Of a DNA stretch of 64,000 bases, positions 1 through 11,150 are shown one piece after another. The DNA is from Viscum album (Eukaryota > Streptophyta > Magnoliopsida > Santalales > Viscaceae): contig OY728166.1 of the NCBI GenBank assembly GCA_963277665.1, positions 549,627,219-549,691,218 of the forward strand. The letters run 5' to 3'. The position numbers were made by a program, and so were the translations under genes. The notes beneath the pieces were generated by a model, which did no database searches, was not told where the DNA came from, and worked only from the letters and a program-made list of their open reading frames with translations. The stretch's first letter is position 1. Each line of letters starts with the position of its first letter.

Positions 1-1921
1 TAATTACTTAATATAATTCATTGATGTTAATGGAGTAGAAATAATAACTTTACACATTTTCAGTGGAGGATTAAACATGAAGTGAGTAATGTTCTTGGAT
101 TACCTATAGTTTAAGGCATCATCCTCTTCCATAGAAGGAATAAGATTTTAAACCTATCAAGGGGGATGTTCCAAGGTACAATTTATTTCATCTACTCTCT
201 GTTTTCCATTTGTAGTATATTTTTAAATGGAAACCCAAAATAAAAAGTGTCATTGATTAATAAAAAATTTCTTTTTCATAAAAATTGTGACTGATTAGAT
301 TATATTACAAATAATATCTCAAGTAACATCATGTTATTTCAAAATGTGTTATATGATTTCAATAAAAGAATTTATAATGGTTTTATTCCTAACAATACTA
401 TTGGATTGATTGATGTTACTTGGAATTACATAATGATAAACCCCATGAAAATAATATTACATTTGTTATTAATGGTCAAGAATTACAAGTGTTTATAAAT
501 GATTGGATTTTATTAAGGATTTTTTTTCTATTTAAAAGATATTGATATACCCAATCCTAATAATTATTAATTAAAAGAATAAATAAATCATTTGGAATAT
601 GACTCTAATTATAATGTTAGATGAAGAGAATTTTTGTATGAAGATCAATGATGTTTTTGAAAAATATAATAGATTCCTATGGATGTGAATTTAAGGTTAT
701 ATATAGGGACCAAGTACAATATAACACATTAACATATTGATTTTTTAATTAGAGAGAGAAATGGTAAATGAGAATGACTCTTAAAATGATTTATACATAG
801 TTAAATGATCACAAATGGACTGAGATCCCTCACAACCACTCTCTAAACTAATGGTGTGGATATAACAAACTTTAAAATTAGTTATCTATAGACTTTTATA
901 ACTATAAAGAGTTAAGGGACCACTAACATACATAATATAACTGTTTGTGTGTTTTAGGTGTTTTTTTCATTAAACATGAGGAATTATACTTTTTATTTAC
1001 ATAACGGTATAAATTTAATGTTCTTATCACTGATATCATCTTTATGTGTGGAATATTGTTATATTTACAGATTAAATTTTGAAATTTATATAATTTAATG
1101 AAATCTAGGTAATGTTAATAAAGTTTATGGGTGTTCAAGTAAAAAATAAAACATTCAGAGATGTATTCAAGGAAGAAATCATTGTACTTTATTATTGAAT
1201 AGAATTATGATGTAATGGTTATTTATTGTATAATGATTTTTTGATAGAAACTATGGATGTATCCCCCCTAATTCACGCTTCTATAATGGATGATAAATTA
1301 CCCCCAAATAGGAAGAAGTATCTCACATAGAAATACACTTATTCTATAATATATTATTCCTCTTTCATGAATTATTAACGGATGCATGGATCCTATTAAT
1401 GTTATAAATTATTTTCTGGTAACTACACATTCATTAAATTAATATTTCAAGAAATTACTTTTCTTATGGTCATTGAGAATGTTCTATGTAATGATTATGT
1501 CTTCACTTATATACAAGTATTTTAAATATGATGTCTATTCATTTTTTTTAAATTTAAATAACACCAAATGTGTCTATTGAAGTTTCTTATTGTTGTAATA
1601 ATAAATGCAATTTCAATCAATATATCATAGCACTAAATAACACAACATAACTAAGAGGAAAAGTATTTTTAATGACACTAAAGGAATATATTTCTTATAA
1701 AACTAAATTCAAGATACCAAATAAATCAAGAATCCAAAATTAATATGTTGGGAAAATAATTGTTACTCTATAATGTTGGAAGGAGGATTGTTGATTATAA
1801 TATATATATATATATATTTCAATGGATTGAAATACTATGTTTTTATTAGAGTGTTTTCAATAAATTTAATCCTTATAAAGGATTAATTATATTGTGATGT
1901 TGTGAAATCATTACTCATTAA
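1..1921. other. AT-rich DNA, no gene recognised
   Basis: I see no coding region, RNA gene or identifiable transposon border here. The only distinct structure is a short TA dinucleotide run at about 1,800-1,817. It may belong to decayed repeats like those further right, but I could not match it to any of them by eye. Confidence 0.5.
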
Positions 1922-2716
1922 TGTTACACCCCAAGGATTTTAAAAATAAAGTTCAAATTAAATGCATGAAACATTTAATCTCTAAAAAACACCAATTCGT
2001 TATTTCATAGCCAGTAAACATAATATATCCACCTAAATTATTTGAATTTCGAAAAACATACATACATGTTTTCTTTCAGTAAGATATTTAGATTCTAAAT
2101 GGAAAAAAAAAATTTTTAGTGAATTGTAACATATGGTTTTTAATAGTAAATCATATTATTATTTTATTTTCATAATGATATAAGATAATGAGATCTTGGT
2201 TAAATTTTGATGGTGATATAGAACAACTTATATTTTATAAATTCATATTTTTTTGAATAAATTATGATTTTATTTAAAAATTAAATTAATAATATTTAGA
2301 AAATTAATTTAAAAAAATGGAGTTCATCATTGAATTCTACAAATCAAACAAAAATTTGTGTGATTTTTTTTTATTTTTCAGAAATACTCAAAATTTTCAA
2401 GAATAGTAAGATACGGTAATTTACCGTATATATACCTTATCAGTTATGTTCACTATTCCATGTATCATGGATGATGTAAGAAACCATTAGTGTTAACTCA
2501 CATGAACATATTACTTTTTTTAGTCTAAAGAATCAATACTCTAACTTGTCTCGAGAAAATTAATAAAATAATGAAATTATTATTCAAAAATCACTCATCT
2601 CCTCCACTATAACCCCATCCCCTAAAACCATTTTATATTCACTCATCACGAGACTTTTTCATTTCATAAATAATTTTAAGATCCCCACATAATATCCTAC
2701 CCACGTTTTTAAGCCA

Positions 2717-2737
2717 TTTGTCTCATTAAAAGACAAA
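2717..2737 (+). other. Leader hairpin of LTR E
   Basis: TTTGTCT (2,717-2,723) pairs perfectly with AGACAAA (2,731-2,737) over 7 bp with a 7-nt loop. The corresponding hairpin in C2 (34,502-34,520) has TGGTCTT and AAGACCA arms, so both arms changed together. It lies a little downstream of the expected LTR transcription start. A role in polyadenylation or RNA structure is only a guess. Confidence 0.45.
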
Positions 2738-2925
2738 AAATATTCCCATAAAGAGGATATCAAGAAAGGTAACTTCAAGAGGTAAATTCCACTTTTCATT
2801 TATTTTTTTTCAAGTTCATTTCTATTATTTTTTATTTCCTCAAATCCTTTTAACCTAATTTTATGGTAACACCACTACAATAAATTTAATGTAATTTTGT
2901 TTATTATAATGTATTAATTCATCAT

Positions 2926-2978
2926 CATCTCTGATTTCTCCTTTTGTTATTCTAGAAATGGAAACATCATCAGAGATG
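2926..2978 (+). other. Stem-loop with palindromic loop in LTR E
   Basis: CATCTCTGAT (2,926-2,935) and ATCAGAGATG (2,969-2,978) form a perfect 10-bp stem around a 33-nt loop. The loop contains the self-complementary TTCTAGAA at 2,950-2,957. The structure sits about 200 nt downstream of the small hairpin above, close to where the first conserved stem-loop sits in the family C LTR (about 230 nt downstream), but its sequence is different. Confidence 0.4.
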
Positions 2979-4960
2979 TGTTAATTTATCATATTCACGG
3001 ATGACAGGTTTTTCAATTTCTATTACTGACTTCAATTATTACCATGAAACTATTTTCATAGTCAATACAGACTATAATATAAATATTATAACCTATTTAA
3101 GGTTATTTAATCATTTTTTAACCTGATGATAATTTATAAATCAAAATTAGTTCTTTATGTTCAAAGCCCACCAATTATGCCAACCAATTATCACTAAAGA
3201 TTTATACGATGATTCAACATCACTCCAAAATGAGTTCTTTAATCATTTTTTATCCTTACATGTATATAAGTAAACTAGTCATGAATACTAAGAATGAAAA
3301 CTCTACTAAAGAATAAAATTAAACCACATAAACCCATCAATTAGGTAATTAATGAACATAATAAATCTATATAAAATATAAATTACATAGAGAACGGGTT
3401 CATGATATATCAATTAATTTAAATAATTTTGTTATCCATGACACTAAGATGATGTTAATTACCACATCAAACTTAAAGTAAGGGTTTCCTCATCTCGCAT
3501 CCATTTTTTGTAAGATATTCCTTATATAATAATATTAGTTGAGTATGGTGTATTCATACTTATTATTGATGTATCATATCATGAATCTATTTATTTTCAT
3601 GTTATTAAATGTATCATTTTATGATTATTAATTTTTTTGTTATACGATTAGATATATTACCAAGCAGTAAGGGTTTTGTACCTGAACGATTATTTTCCTT
3701 CAGTTCAATCTCAATCTCTACTTACATAAATTAAATTCTTATTTATTTATATTTAATCCAAATAAATTCTGTTTGAATTTTATATATGTGTGTATAAACC
3801 ATAATCCTACTTTATTTTTGGGGAGATATATTTTTTAAAATTATCTTTTAAAAACACTTCTCGAATTGCATGTCTGATTCAATAGAATTTATTAATTTAT
3901 TAACAATTTTAAATGGAACTATATAATTTGTTATTATCAACCATTATCTATATAAAAATAAATCATTTTATTAAAAAATAATATCTAACTTAAATTAAAT
4001 TTTTATATGAAGACTTTTCCAAAAGAACTATTCTTTTTAATGTAAAATAGAATTTATCTCAATAATTACTTGATGATCTTTTAAGATTATCATTATCAAT
4101 TTCAACACACTTCTTGATTATTTTTTATTATTGGGATTGATCCTTTAAAATATAATCAACAATATTTAATTTAGTATTTTATGATTATTTTGACTGTGGA
4201 CGTCTAATCTTAAAACCATTCGCCAAATTACACAGAATGGTTAGCGTTTATGATTAATGTTCAGGAAATTTTTTTTACATTGAATTAATTAGTTTCAATA
4301 TGAATATATTTATTTTTATGATTATCCCCATTCATGTGAGGAATTCATTAAACATAATAACTAATGGTGGGGCCAGTTATATCCCCTCGATGCATCAGCA
4401 TGTATCATGAGAAAAAACAATTTTATTGGTTGGAGGCCTTGAAAAAATTGTAATTTATGATCATGGCATGAGGCCTTGACAGTATGGTTATGATGTTTGG
4501 AATTATTCATTCCCTCGTTATAAAACTGTTAATTTATATTTCTTGTGGGTATTCTACTAGTATAATACCGATGATTATTTTTTATTATGGAATTATTTAT
4601 TCTGCTCTTATTCCAACCATAATCTGTTCATGTATATTTTTAATGGCTTCTGTTTTTAGTTATTCATCATGCCCAATCAATATTGTTATGATATCATACA
4701 TTGTACTGTTTAACCTAATTGAGCATTTGAGGTCACCCCTTTTTATGTTTAATTTTTCAAGGACATAAAGAGGTATGTTATGAATGAGATGCACAGATAA
4801 CCATGGAGTTATGGTTGTTATCTAATGAATTTCTCTATTTTATTTCCTTTAATGTTGAAATGATGAACTCATATATATATTTGGTTAACCAAAAAAACTA
4901 AAATATTCATTACATTGGGATAAAATTCCTTTTAGTCATTCTAATGTAATTAATTAAGGC

Positions 4961-5292
4961 ACGAACTCAAAGAAATTATGGTCGAGTATTTACAATTAAT
5001 ATATTAAATACTATAAATCATTGTCTTTGGAATATCTTTTGTTTTTAAAGTATATTGGTGAAATTAAGTGATATCTTTTGGAGGCACATAATGTGGATTT
5101 AAAAATGTATTTTATTGAATTAAAAAATAAAGTAAGAGGGTTAAATCTTGGGTTTTATTCATTGATCATGAATAGGGATGATGATTTAAATATACAAGTT
5201 GTATTTATATATAGATTTTCAAACTAATGGATCAAGTATTATATTCTTATTGAAATAATTTATTTAATTAAAAAGAGATATGAAAAAATTAT
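4961..5292. other. AT-rich spacer before element C1
   Basis: A short AT-rich stretch between decayed LTR E and the target duplication of C1. I see no gene, RNA or repeat border in it. Confidence 0.4.
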
Positions 5293-5297
5293 AAGAT
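5293..5297. repeat. Target site duplication of C1, left copy (AAGAT)
   Basis: AAGAT lies directly before the LTR end at 5,298 and is repeated at 11,146-11,150 directly after the other outer end of the element. A 5-bp duplication is the normal footprint of gypsy integration. Confidence 0.75.
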
Positions 5298-6935
5298 TGT
5301 AGAGACCCAAATCTTGATGTACATGGACATTACATTAATTTTTCGGAATACTTAATACATAACAAAAAAACACAGAACGACCATAATAGTTTAGTTTCTT
5401 TAGAAATTATGAACAATATCTTCTAATCGTGGTGAAAGATCTTCAACATCTCCCATAAAGAACTTCCCATTTTGTTTTGTTACCTAAAACCTCTATTTAT
5501 ATCCTGGGGAAAATAAAAAATATAAATGTTGAGATAAAATTCCTAATAAGGGTAAGCATAGAAAAATAAAACAAACCATATACATTTGAACTTCAAAACA
5601 TGAACATAATGTTTGAACATCAAAATATTGAGTTGTGAAATAAATCTTTTTAGTACGTAAGACATAGATCATAAAGTAATTTCAATCATGATAAAATATC
5701 CTGGGAATAAAACATGTAATTATGGAGACCATTAAGCACATGATATGATTTCTATAGTAGACAAGGCATTGCTGCCAAGACTATTTTAGTGGACAAAGTC
5801 CCTTTCGGAATCGATTTCACTCCTCATTCCAGTCCTCTATCACTGGACCAGATTAACATACCATTCCGGCCATGTCTATCTCATGAGATATAAATCTTTA
5901 CCCAATTAATTGGAGTGATATATAGTTCCCACCCATCTCATAATGAAATCATTCATACTTTTGCCACAAATTAATCCTAAATCATTCATCATAACCCAAA
6001 GAATTAAATGGGTTTCATAAAAATCATCCCATCAAAACATAATACATATAAAAAAATTGGATATCATTTCATCATAAGAATAATCAAACCATGTAAATAA
6101 TAGATTCATTATAATTGAATCATAATCATACTAATTAATGTCATATTAGATGGAAAATAGTTTTGACAATGCACTTGAAATAAATTCTTGAGGAAAATAT
6201 CCTTTCTTCTTTAAAATCATTTTCTTATCACAAAATGAAATAAAATTTTGAATGAAAAGGATTTTTTTGAAAATAATCATGAAATATTGCATAGGAAGCT
6301 TCATGTAAATAAGGCTTCATAATACAGTAAAAATCTGTTCATGTCGTATATGTAAAAAACATTCTTCTCATATTATTGTCGGAAAAGTAAAAAAGTACCA
6401 CGTATGGTAAAAAAATAAAGATTACTTAAATAACACAAAGTATAAGTCAAATATGGGTATATATGACTTTAAAAATACATGGATGAATATTGAACACTTT
6501 ATGGAAAAAAAATTACGGACGTGGAGGGAAAATATAACCCCAGTAAATACTTACGAATAAACAATCTCGGAAATGAATGTGATTGGAATAATTATCCCTT
6601 ACCTTAGGTCCGATTTACTTCGTAAATTTCCAAACCTCCTGTATAATTATTTAAATAATGTAATTTACATATTACAGAATTATATTCATTGTTATTATAT
6701 CATATATGGTTCACCTATGAATTTATATTACCCGTTATTTTGTAAATTCCATGATAAAGCAGAGTTTTGAATAAAATCGTTTTATTTATCGTACGTGTTT
6801 GGACTTGTTGTTCATGATATTATTATTACTTATATCATGATTTACTAACATCCAAAATGAAAATCATGATTTATATATCATATATATATTCAGTGCATAT
6901 ATATATAATAGATAGATAAATGAAATGAAATACAC

Positions 6936-6973
6936 CGTTCATGGAGACGGTAGGTCGTACGTACGCATGAACG
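6936..6973 (-). other. Family C stem-loop 1 (C1 copy)
   Basis: CGTTCATG (6,936-6,943) and CATGAACG (6,966-6,973) pair perfectly over 8 bp. The 22-nt loop at 6,944-6,965 contains the self-complementary CGTACGTACG at 6,956-6,965. The C2 equivalent is 35,124-35,161 with the same two stem arms. In the minus-strand transcript it is the last of the three stem-loops. Confidence 0.75.
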
Positions 6974-7016
6974 CTGTTTTCCTTTACTTATTGACTTGAA
7001 TTGAAGTAAGTAGGTG

Positions 7017-7018
<2 letters not shown>

Positions 7019-7047
<29 letters not shown>
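7019..7047. repeat. AT dinucleotide microsatellite
   Basis: An uninterrupted AT run between stem-loops 1 and 2 of the C1 LTR. The C2 copy has only a short tract at a similar place. The 75-residue minus-strand frame at 6,890-7,117 reads through this run and is an artefact of it. Confidence 0.9.
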
Positions 7048-7050
<3 letters not shown>

Positions 7051-7140
7051 CCAATAGCTTTATCGTGTCATATATTTCATTATTATTAATTATAAATACT
7101 TTATAATCATTCTTCAATGGTTAACATGGAGAATGAATCT

Positions 7141-7185
7141 CATCGCGTCGTGGAGACGGTAATCTGTACCTACGCACGAGCGATG
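7141..7185 (-). other. Family C stem-loop 2 (C1 copy)
   Basis: CATCGCGTCGTG (7,141-7,152) pairs with CACGAGCGATG (7,175-7,185) over 11 bp with one bulged base at 7,147. The loop is 22 nt (7,153-7,174) and recognisably the same as in stem-loop 1, but its palindrome is broken here by two changes (TGTACCTACG). The C2 equivalent (34,921-34,965) has the intact palindrome and the same bulge. Confidence 0.75.
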
Positions 7186-7327
7186 ATATCATTCCTATAA
7201 TTATTATATTGAATTGTATTGGAATATAAAATATATTATAATGAGTATGATATTATAATAACTATATATATTTATTCCTTACACCATTATACCCATCCAA
7301 GTATGGTGGTGGTGGAAAAACTAATTA

Positions 7328-7372
7328 CACCACGGCGTGGAGACGGTATTCCGTACGTACGCATGTGCGATG
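7328..7372 (-). other. Family C stem-loop 3 (C1 copy)
   Basis: The 22-nt loop at 7,340-7,361 contains an intact CGTACGTACG at 7,352-7,361. The arms are CACCACGGCGTG (7,328-7,339) and CATGTGCGATG (7,362-7,372). In this copy the stem has decayed and only the bases next to the loop pair well. The C2 copy (34,736-34,780) pairs better, so decay in C1 is the likely explanation. Confidence 0.65.
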
Positions 7373-7705
7373 ATTTCATTTTATGTAGGATGGATAGAAG
7401 GTGAAATTCAGAGGTTTCATATTTATAATAACATATCAGTATATAATTAATACTGATTTTATTATTTTATAATGAAACAACTAAATAAGAGGAAGTAGAA
7501 GAAGAAAGAAACTTGAAAGAGTCGGTAGAAGAGATTACCACTTCCTCGACGCACCTCCTTTAAACATCTTATTTGGGCACTAGAGTTGGTCTTTTGATAA
7601 GACAAGAACCTCTATGATATAACGAGAGAGGTTGATAAGATGAATTTCCAGGGTTTGGACAAACTTTAAGGCTCAAAAGGGTGTGAAGAGAAGATGGAAG
7701 AGGTG

Positions 7706-7716
7706 CCCTTTTTATA
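7706..7716 (-). promoter_or_regulatory. LTR TATA box of C1
   Basis: Read on the minus strand the sequence is TATAAAAAGGG, in the middle of the LTR and followed by purine- and pyrimidine-rich text typical of plant LTR transcription starts. Transcription would then start near 7,680-7,690, which places all three stem-loops in the RNA leader. In C2 the same site has decayed to TCTAAAAGGG. Confidence 0.55.
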
Positions 7717-9542
7717 AAGAGGATAGGGGAACCTTAGGAAAAACTCAAAATATTATTTTATAATAAATTCATATTTAGTTTTTAATAGCTCAAAATTGAA
7801 TTATTTCGTAGCTAAGGTGTGTATGGGTTGAAAAAATCTCATCCAATAGGTTTTAGACCAGTATAGGTTACTATTTAATCCTTATCATTTAGATTTAACT
7901 CTATGTTAAATAATTTAACGTTTACCGTGTCTTTTTGTTTTATTACACTATATGGTTAATAAACATACTATAACAAGCCAAAATAATCTCATGTGGTTCA
8001 TTATTAATATAAATATCTTTATCTAAGTCATTTTACCGAATCTTAGATTTTTAGGAATAAAATCACAATTAATAATATAAAATTTGTTTTAAAAACTAAT
8101 TTATGTCAATTTTGATACTATATGGTACATGATTTTTGTGAAAATATTATCAGAATTATTAGTTCTAAATCAGTTATTAAATCAATACTAACATTTCATA
8201 TTAACCTATAAAATTAGTTTAATTCATAAAAATTCTAAAATTACATTTTTTTGGGTATTCATAACATAAATTATGATATGTTTCATTAATAAGGTAATTA
8301 CTACATCATCATTGTTTCATAAATAAGTTAAATTATTTAATTTTTAAAAATATATAAATTAAATACAATTATATAGGGAATCATTTTAGTTTTCTAATTA
8401 ATATTTATAGTTGAATTTATCATATGTATAACCCTATATTAAAAATGTTTTAGTTATTAAACATTGATTTTTACTCTTTTAACTATTCTTTAAATAAAAT
8501 AATAATAAATGTCCTAATCTAATACAAGTGGACCTAAAGGGTAATATTTTATCCCTAAGGATGTTTTTGGTTGAATTACTCTTATCATATATAATTGGTA
8601 CATGTGTTAGTGTAATAATAATATCATTTTTACCCTTAATTACCCTATTTACTGTTAACCATCGTAAATAACAGTAAAAAGTTTTTATTCACCAAAACAT
8701 TATTTTTATCTTATTGAACTACATTTTCCTCCTTGATTTTAACTGTTTCTCTCGAATTTTCAAAATTCCACTCACAGTAGCGGTAAAATTATGTTTTATG
8801 TAAATTATCAAATTCTCCTAGGAGGTGGGTAAAAAACGGTGAAAAGTTCAATAAAATTTTTATATATCGAAAATTATTATAAAATGACTAAAATGAATAA
8901 CATTAAACTTATATAGGTGTTATGTATCAATTTTGACCTATATTAAATTTAAATAAAATAAATAATTATTTAAATAAAAAGTCGGTTTTTAAATAGTAAC
9001 CCAGTGTTTTCTCTATTCATCAAAAATTGAATGTTTTCAGAAAAATACCAAAAATTCACCCTATGAGAATTTTGATATTCCAAATCCAAAAATGAAGTCC
9101 ATTTGGAAAGATAAAATTTATAAAATTTCAAAAAGTGGGTATTACTATTCATAATGGCTAGTTCATAATAATATTATAATAATATCTCGTTTAGTGAAAC
9201 TAAGTATTGCGTACTACACACGCCATCGAAAAAGGTTTTGATTGCGTGTAATGTAAGACAAGTTAGGGCTGCGTTTAGTGAAATATCTATTTGGTGTTGC
9301 ATATAACATAATCAAAAAATATTTCATTTATACATTAAACAAAATCTATACTTAATGTTGTGTAGAATAATTTCCACAAAACAATCTTGAAATTGTGTGT
9401 AACATGAGCCAAGAATTGTGTTGTGTATACTGCAAGCTAATACGGTATTGAATATATTACAAGCAAATCTAGTTGCAGTGTATAATAGAAGACATCAAAG
9501 AAATAAAATATAATATATCTCATAAAATCTCAGGGTGCCACA

Positions 9543-9555
9543 TTCTACCACCCTT
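9543..9555 (-). other. Polypurine tract of C1
   Basis: Read on the minus strand, AAGGGTGGTAGAA directly precedes the LTR start. The text just upstream (9,560-9,590) is the classic gypsy end encoding a FEGEI-like peptide. This fixes the strand of the element and shows that the LTR at 5,298-9,542 is the 3' LTR. Confidence 0.75.
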
Positions 9556-10991
9556 AATATGAATTTCACCCTCGAAATTCGTCGGGGTTATAAATGGTTT
9601 ACAACATGAAAGTTTATTTCATAGAAACCCACATCGTAAAAAGAAATCCTAAAACATTATTTTAAAATGTGAAGTATGAAACATATCGGTTACCCAAATT
9701 AACTCATCATTGGGTTTCCTCATAAGTAAAAATATGGATATGGAAGAGAAACCCAAACATCATGTTCTAATGGAGAGTGGTAGAGAACAGGGCTATGAAA
9801 AATACAACAATCACAAAGCCATAAATTTGTGATGATCTAAGGTACCATGTGATTCATCGGATATAAGAGAACTAGGACAACATTTTTGGTTTTCAATATC
9901 GTTTCCCTAATGTTGAGGAAGTTTTGAATTAAAATAAATACTTACTTGATTTTGGTACAATCTCACAGTTTCTCTTGCCTTGAACAATTTCCACTTCATC
10001 TATTAAATAAATGAAGTTGAATTTTTCATTCGTGAAGTGTTAACAGATCATGCGATAGAATGATAGGTCATTCCATATCTCTCAAACAAAAGGTTAGCAA
10101 AAGTTATTAAATATACATAAGTGCATTTATGGTGAGATTAATCATATATGGTTCTTATATATCCGGCCACATAGTAAATTAAAACTAATTTCTAGTAACC
10201 AGGGAATTCTTGTAGGCCAGTGGTAAGCGATAAACACCTGTCGCACTTCCGATGTGGGTTCGATTCCCACAGCCTTGTCCGACGCGACGAGTTGTCGCTC
10301 GTCCTGATGGTTATCCTTTTTCTAAAACTAAATTATTATAACATTCCATAAATAATATCAGAAAAATGATCTAGCCATAAAAAATACTGACTTATGTCCA
10401 ATATAATAAATTCAAATCATTAGGATTATCAAAAATAATTATGTCCAAGCTCATAGTATAAAGAAAACAATTACTAGAGATGTCTTCTCCCGAGCATTTT
10501 AATACCATCATTTATCCCCCATATATCATACAATATATCTTGTTGGTCACATACCAAACATGTGAATACCTTACTCATGTATTACCAAAGAACCTTAGTT
10601 AAAACATGAGTGCTGTAAAAAGATAACACATTCCACATACCAAAATCCCAAAATTTCTATATACTCAAACCATGATATCACTTTTTCCTTATATCATTCA
10701 TGAGCTCATGAATACAATTAAACATTTCATTTTCGCTTTATCATATCATCTCCTTTCCAAAACATTTTTATTACTCTTCATGGTTACCAGTACCATAAAT
10801 TATTGAAAACCAAAATAAACCAATACATATATATTCCAATATTACACAGTACTATAAATTAGATTCCACAACATTATTTTGGAATCCCGTTACATAAACA
10901 CATAATAATTCTACTACATGGTTTTTATATTCAACATCGCCAATAGTGATCTCATGTGACATCCCATTGTCCTTTGCCTTAAAATGAACAT
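9556..10991 (-). mobile_element. Internal remnant of C1
   Basis: About 1.4 kb of AT-rich DNA between the 3' LTR and the 5' LTR stub. Apart from the last codons before the polypurine tract and the SINE at 10,189-10,322, nothing is recognisable: no gag zinc knuckle, RT or integrase motif in any frame. The break with the 5' LTR is at about 10,991, where sequence matching the LTR stops abruptly. Confidence 0.6.
10189..10322 (+). mobile_element. tRNA-derived SINE inside C1
   Basis: The body contains a box A-like TAGGCCAGTGG (10,213-10,223; one mismatch to the internal RNA polymerase III consensus) and a perfect box B GGTTCGATTCC (10,257-10,267) inside a T-arm-like 5-bp hairpin. The 3' end is T-rich. 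A 9-bp direct repeat, TAAAACTAA, flanks it at 10,180-10,188 and 10,323-10,331, as expected for target-primed insertion. No acceptor stem can be built, so it is not a working tRNA gene. Its GC-rich body stands out against the surrounding AT-rich DNA. Confidence 0.75.
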
Positions 10992-11145
10992 GAAATTGTG
11001 TGTAACACGAGCCAAAAATAGTGTCTCCTATACTGCAAGCTAATATGGTGTTTTGTATAGTATATGATAATCATGGTGTAGTGTATAATAGATGACATCA
11101 ATGAAATTAATAATAATATATCTCATAAAATCACAGGGTGTTAAA
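10992..11145 (-). repeat. C1 5' LTR stub
   Basis: This closely matches 9,390-9,542 in the same orientation: GAAATTGTGTGTAACAC, a CTGCAAGCTAATA block and CTCATAAAATC near the end. It represents only the first 154 bp of the 5' LTR read on the minus strand. Its outer end reads TTTAAC, as in C2, instead of the TGTGGC at the 3' LTR. The AAGAT duplication follows directly. Confidence 0.8.
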
Positions 11146-11150
11146 AAGAT
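11146..11150. repeat. Target site duplication of C1, right copy (AAGAT)
   Basis: This matches 5,293-5,297 exactly and directly abuts the 5' LTR stub. Confidence 0.75.

Larger units (their letters stand above)
1922..4960 (+). mobile_element. E: decayed LTR related to family C, probably solo
   Basis: The left end reads TGTTACACCCC, a common start for plant gypsy LTRs. Two internal blocks line up with the family C LTR in the same order: a region around 2,700-2,790 with a hairpin and purine-rich text (C2 equivalent 34,500-34,570), and a block at 4,700-4,770 reading GAGCATTTGAGGTCACCCC (C2 equivalent 36,500-36,530). The element is shorter than the 4.2-kb family C LTR and heavily diverged. The right end is uncertain, estimated from the distance between the last block and the end of C2, and I found no convincing target duplication. 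A 94-residue frame at 4,484-4,768 lies inside it and looks like a chance frame. Confidence 0.55.
5298..9542 (-). repeat. C1 3' LTR, 4,245 bp
   Basis: On the plus strand it begins TGTAGAGACCC and ends GGGTGCCACA, so read on the minus strand it is a TG...CA LTR. It is alignable over essentially its whole length with the reverse complement of C2; strong anchors are 5,298-5,470 with 36,570-36,745, the three stem-loops, and 9,120-9,260 with 32,650-32,790. A minus-strand TATA box at 7,706-7,716 divides it into a U3 of about 1.8 kb and an unusually long R/U5 of about 2.4 kb. A TA microsatellite lies at 7,019-7,047. Confidence 0.85.
5298..11145 (-). mobile_element. C1: internally deleted gypsy element with 4.2-kb LTR
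   Basis: The element reads on the minus strand. It has a full 3' LTR (5,298-9,542), a polypurine tract directly beside it (9,543-9,555), about 1.4 kb of non-coding internal remnant, and only the first 154 bp of the 5' LTR (10,992-11,145). AAGAT flanks both outer ends, so the borders are well supported and the loss of sequence happened after insertion. No gag or pol frame survives except the usual last codons before the polypurine tract, which read NFEGEIHIKGG on the minus strand. The same family supplies solo LTR C2 at 32,553-36,745 in the opposite orientation. Confidence 0.85.

Noticed and set aside
4484..4768. 94-residue hydrophobic frame that could be taken for a membrane protein
   Set aside because: AT-rich DNA naturally gives Ile, Phe, Tyr and Leu-rich translations. 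The 3' part lies in text shared with the family C LTR, and no start context or neighbour supports a gene.
6936..7372. Hammerhead ribozymes of the retrozyme type
   Set aside because: I looked for the conserved CTGATGA and GAAA core segments near the stem-loops on both strands and did not find them. Another kind of self-cleaving RNA is not excluded but there is no positive sign of one.
10205..10285. Functional tRNA gene
   Set aside because: The T-arm is good, but no acceptor stem or anticodon arm can be formed and flanking direct repeats mark a SINE.
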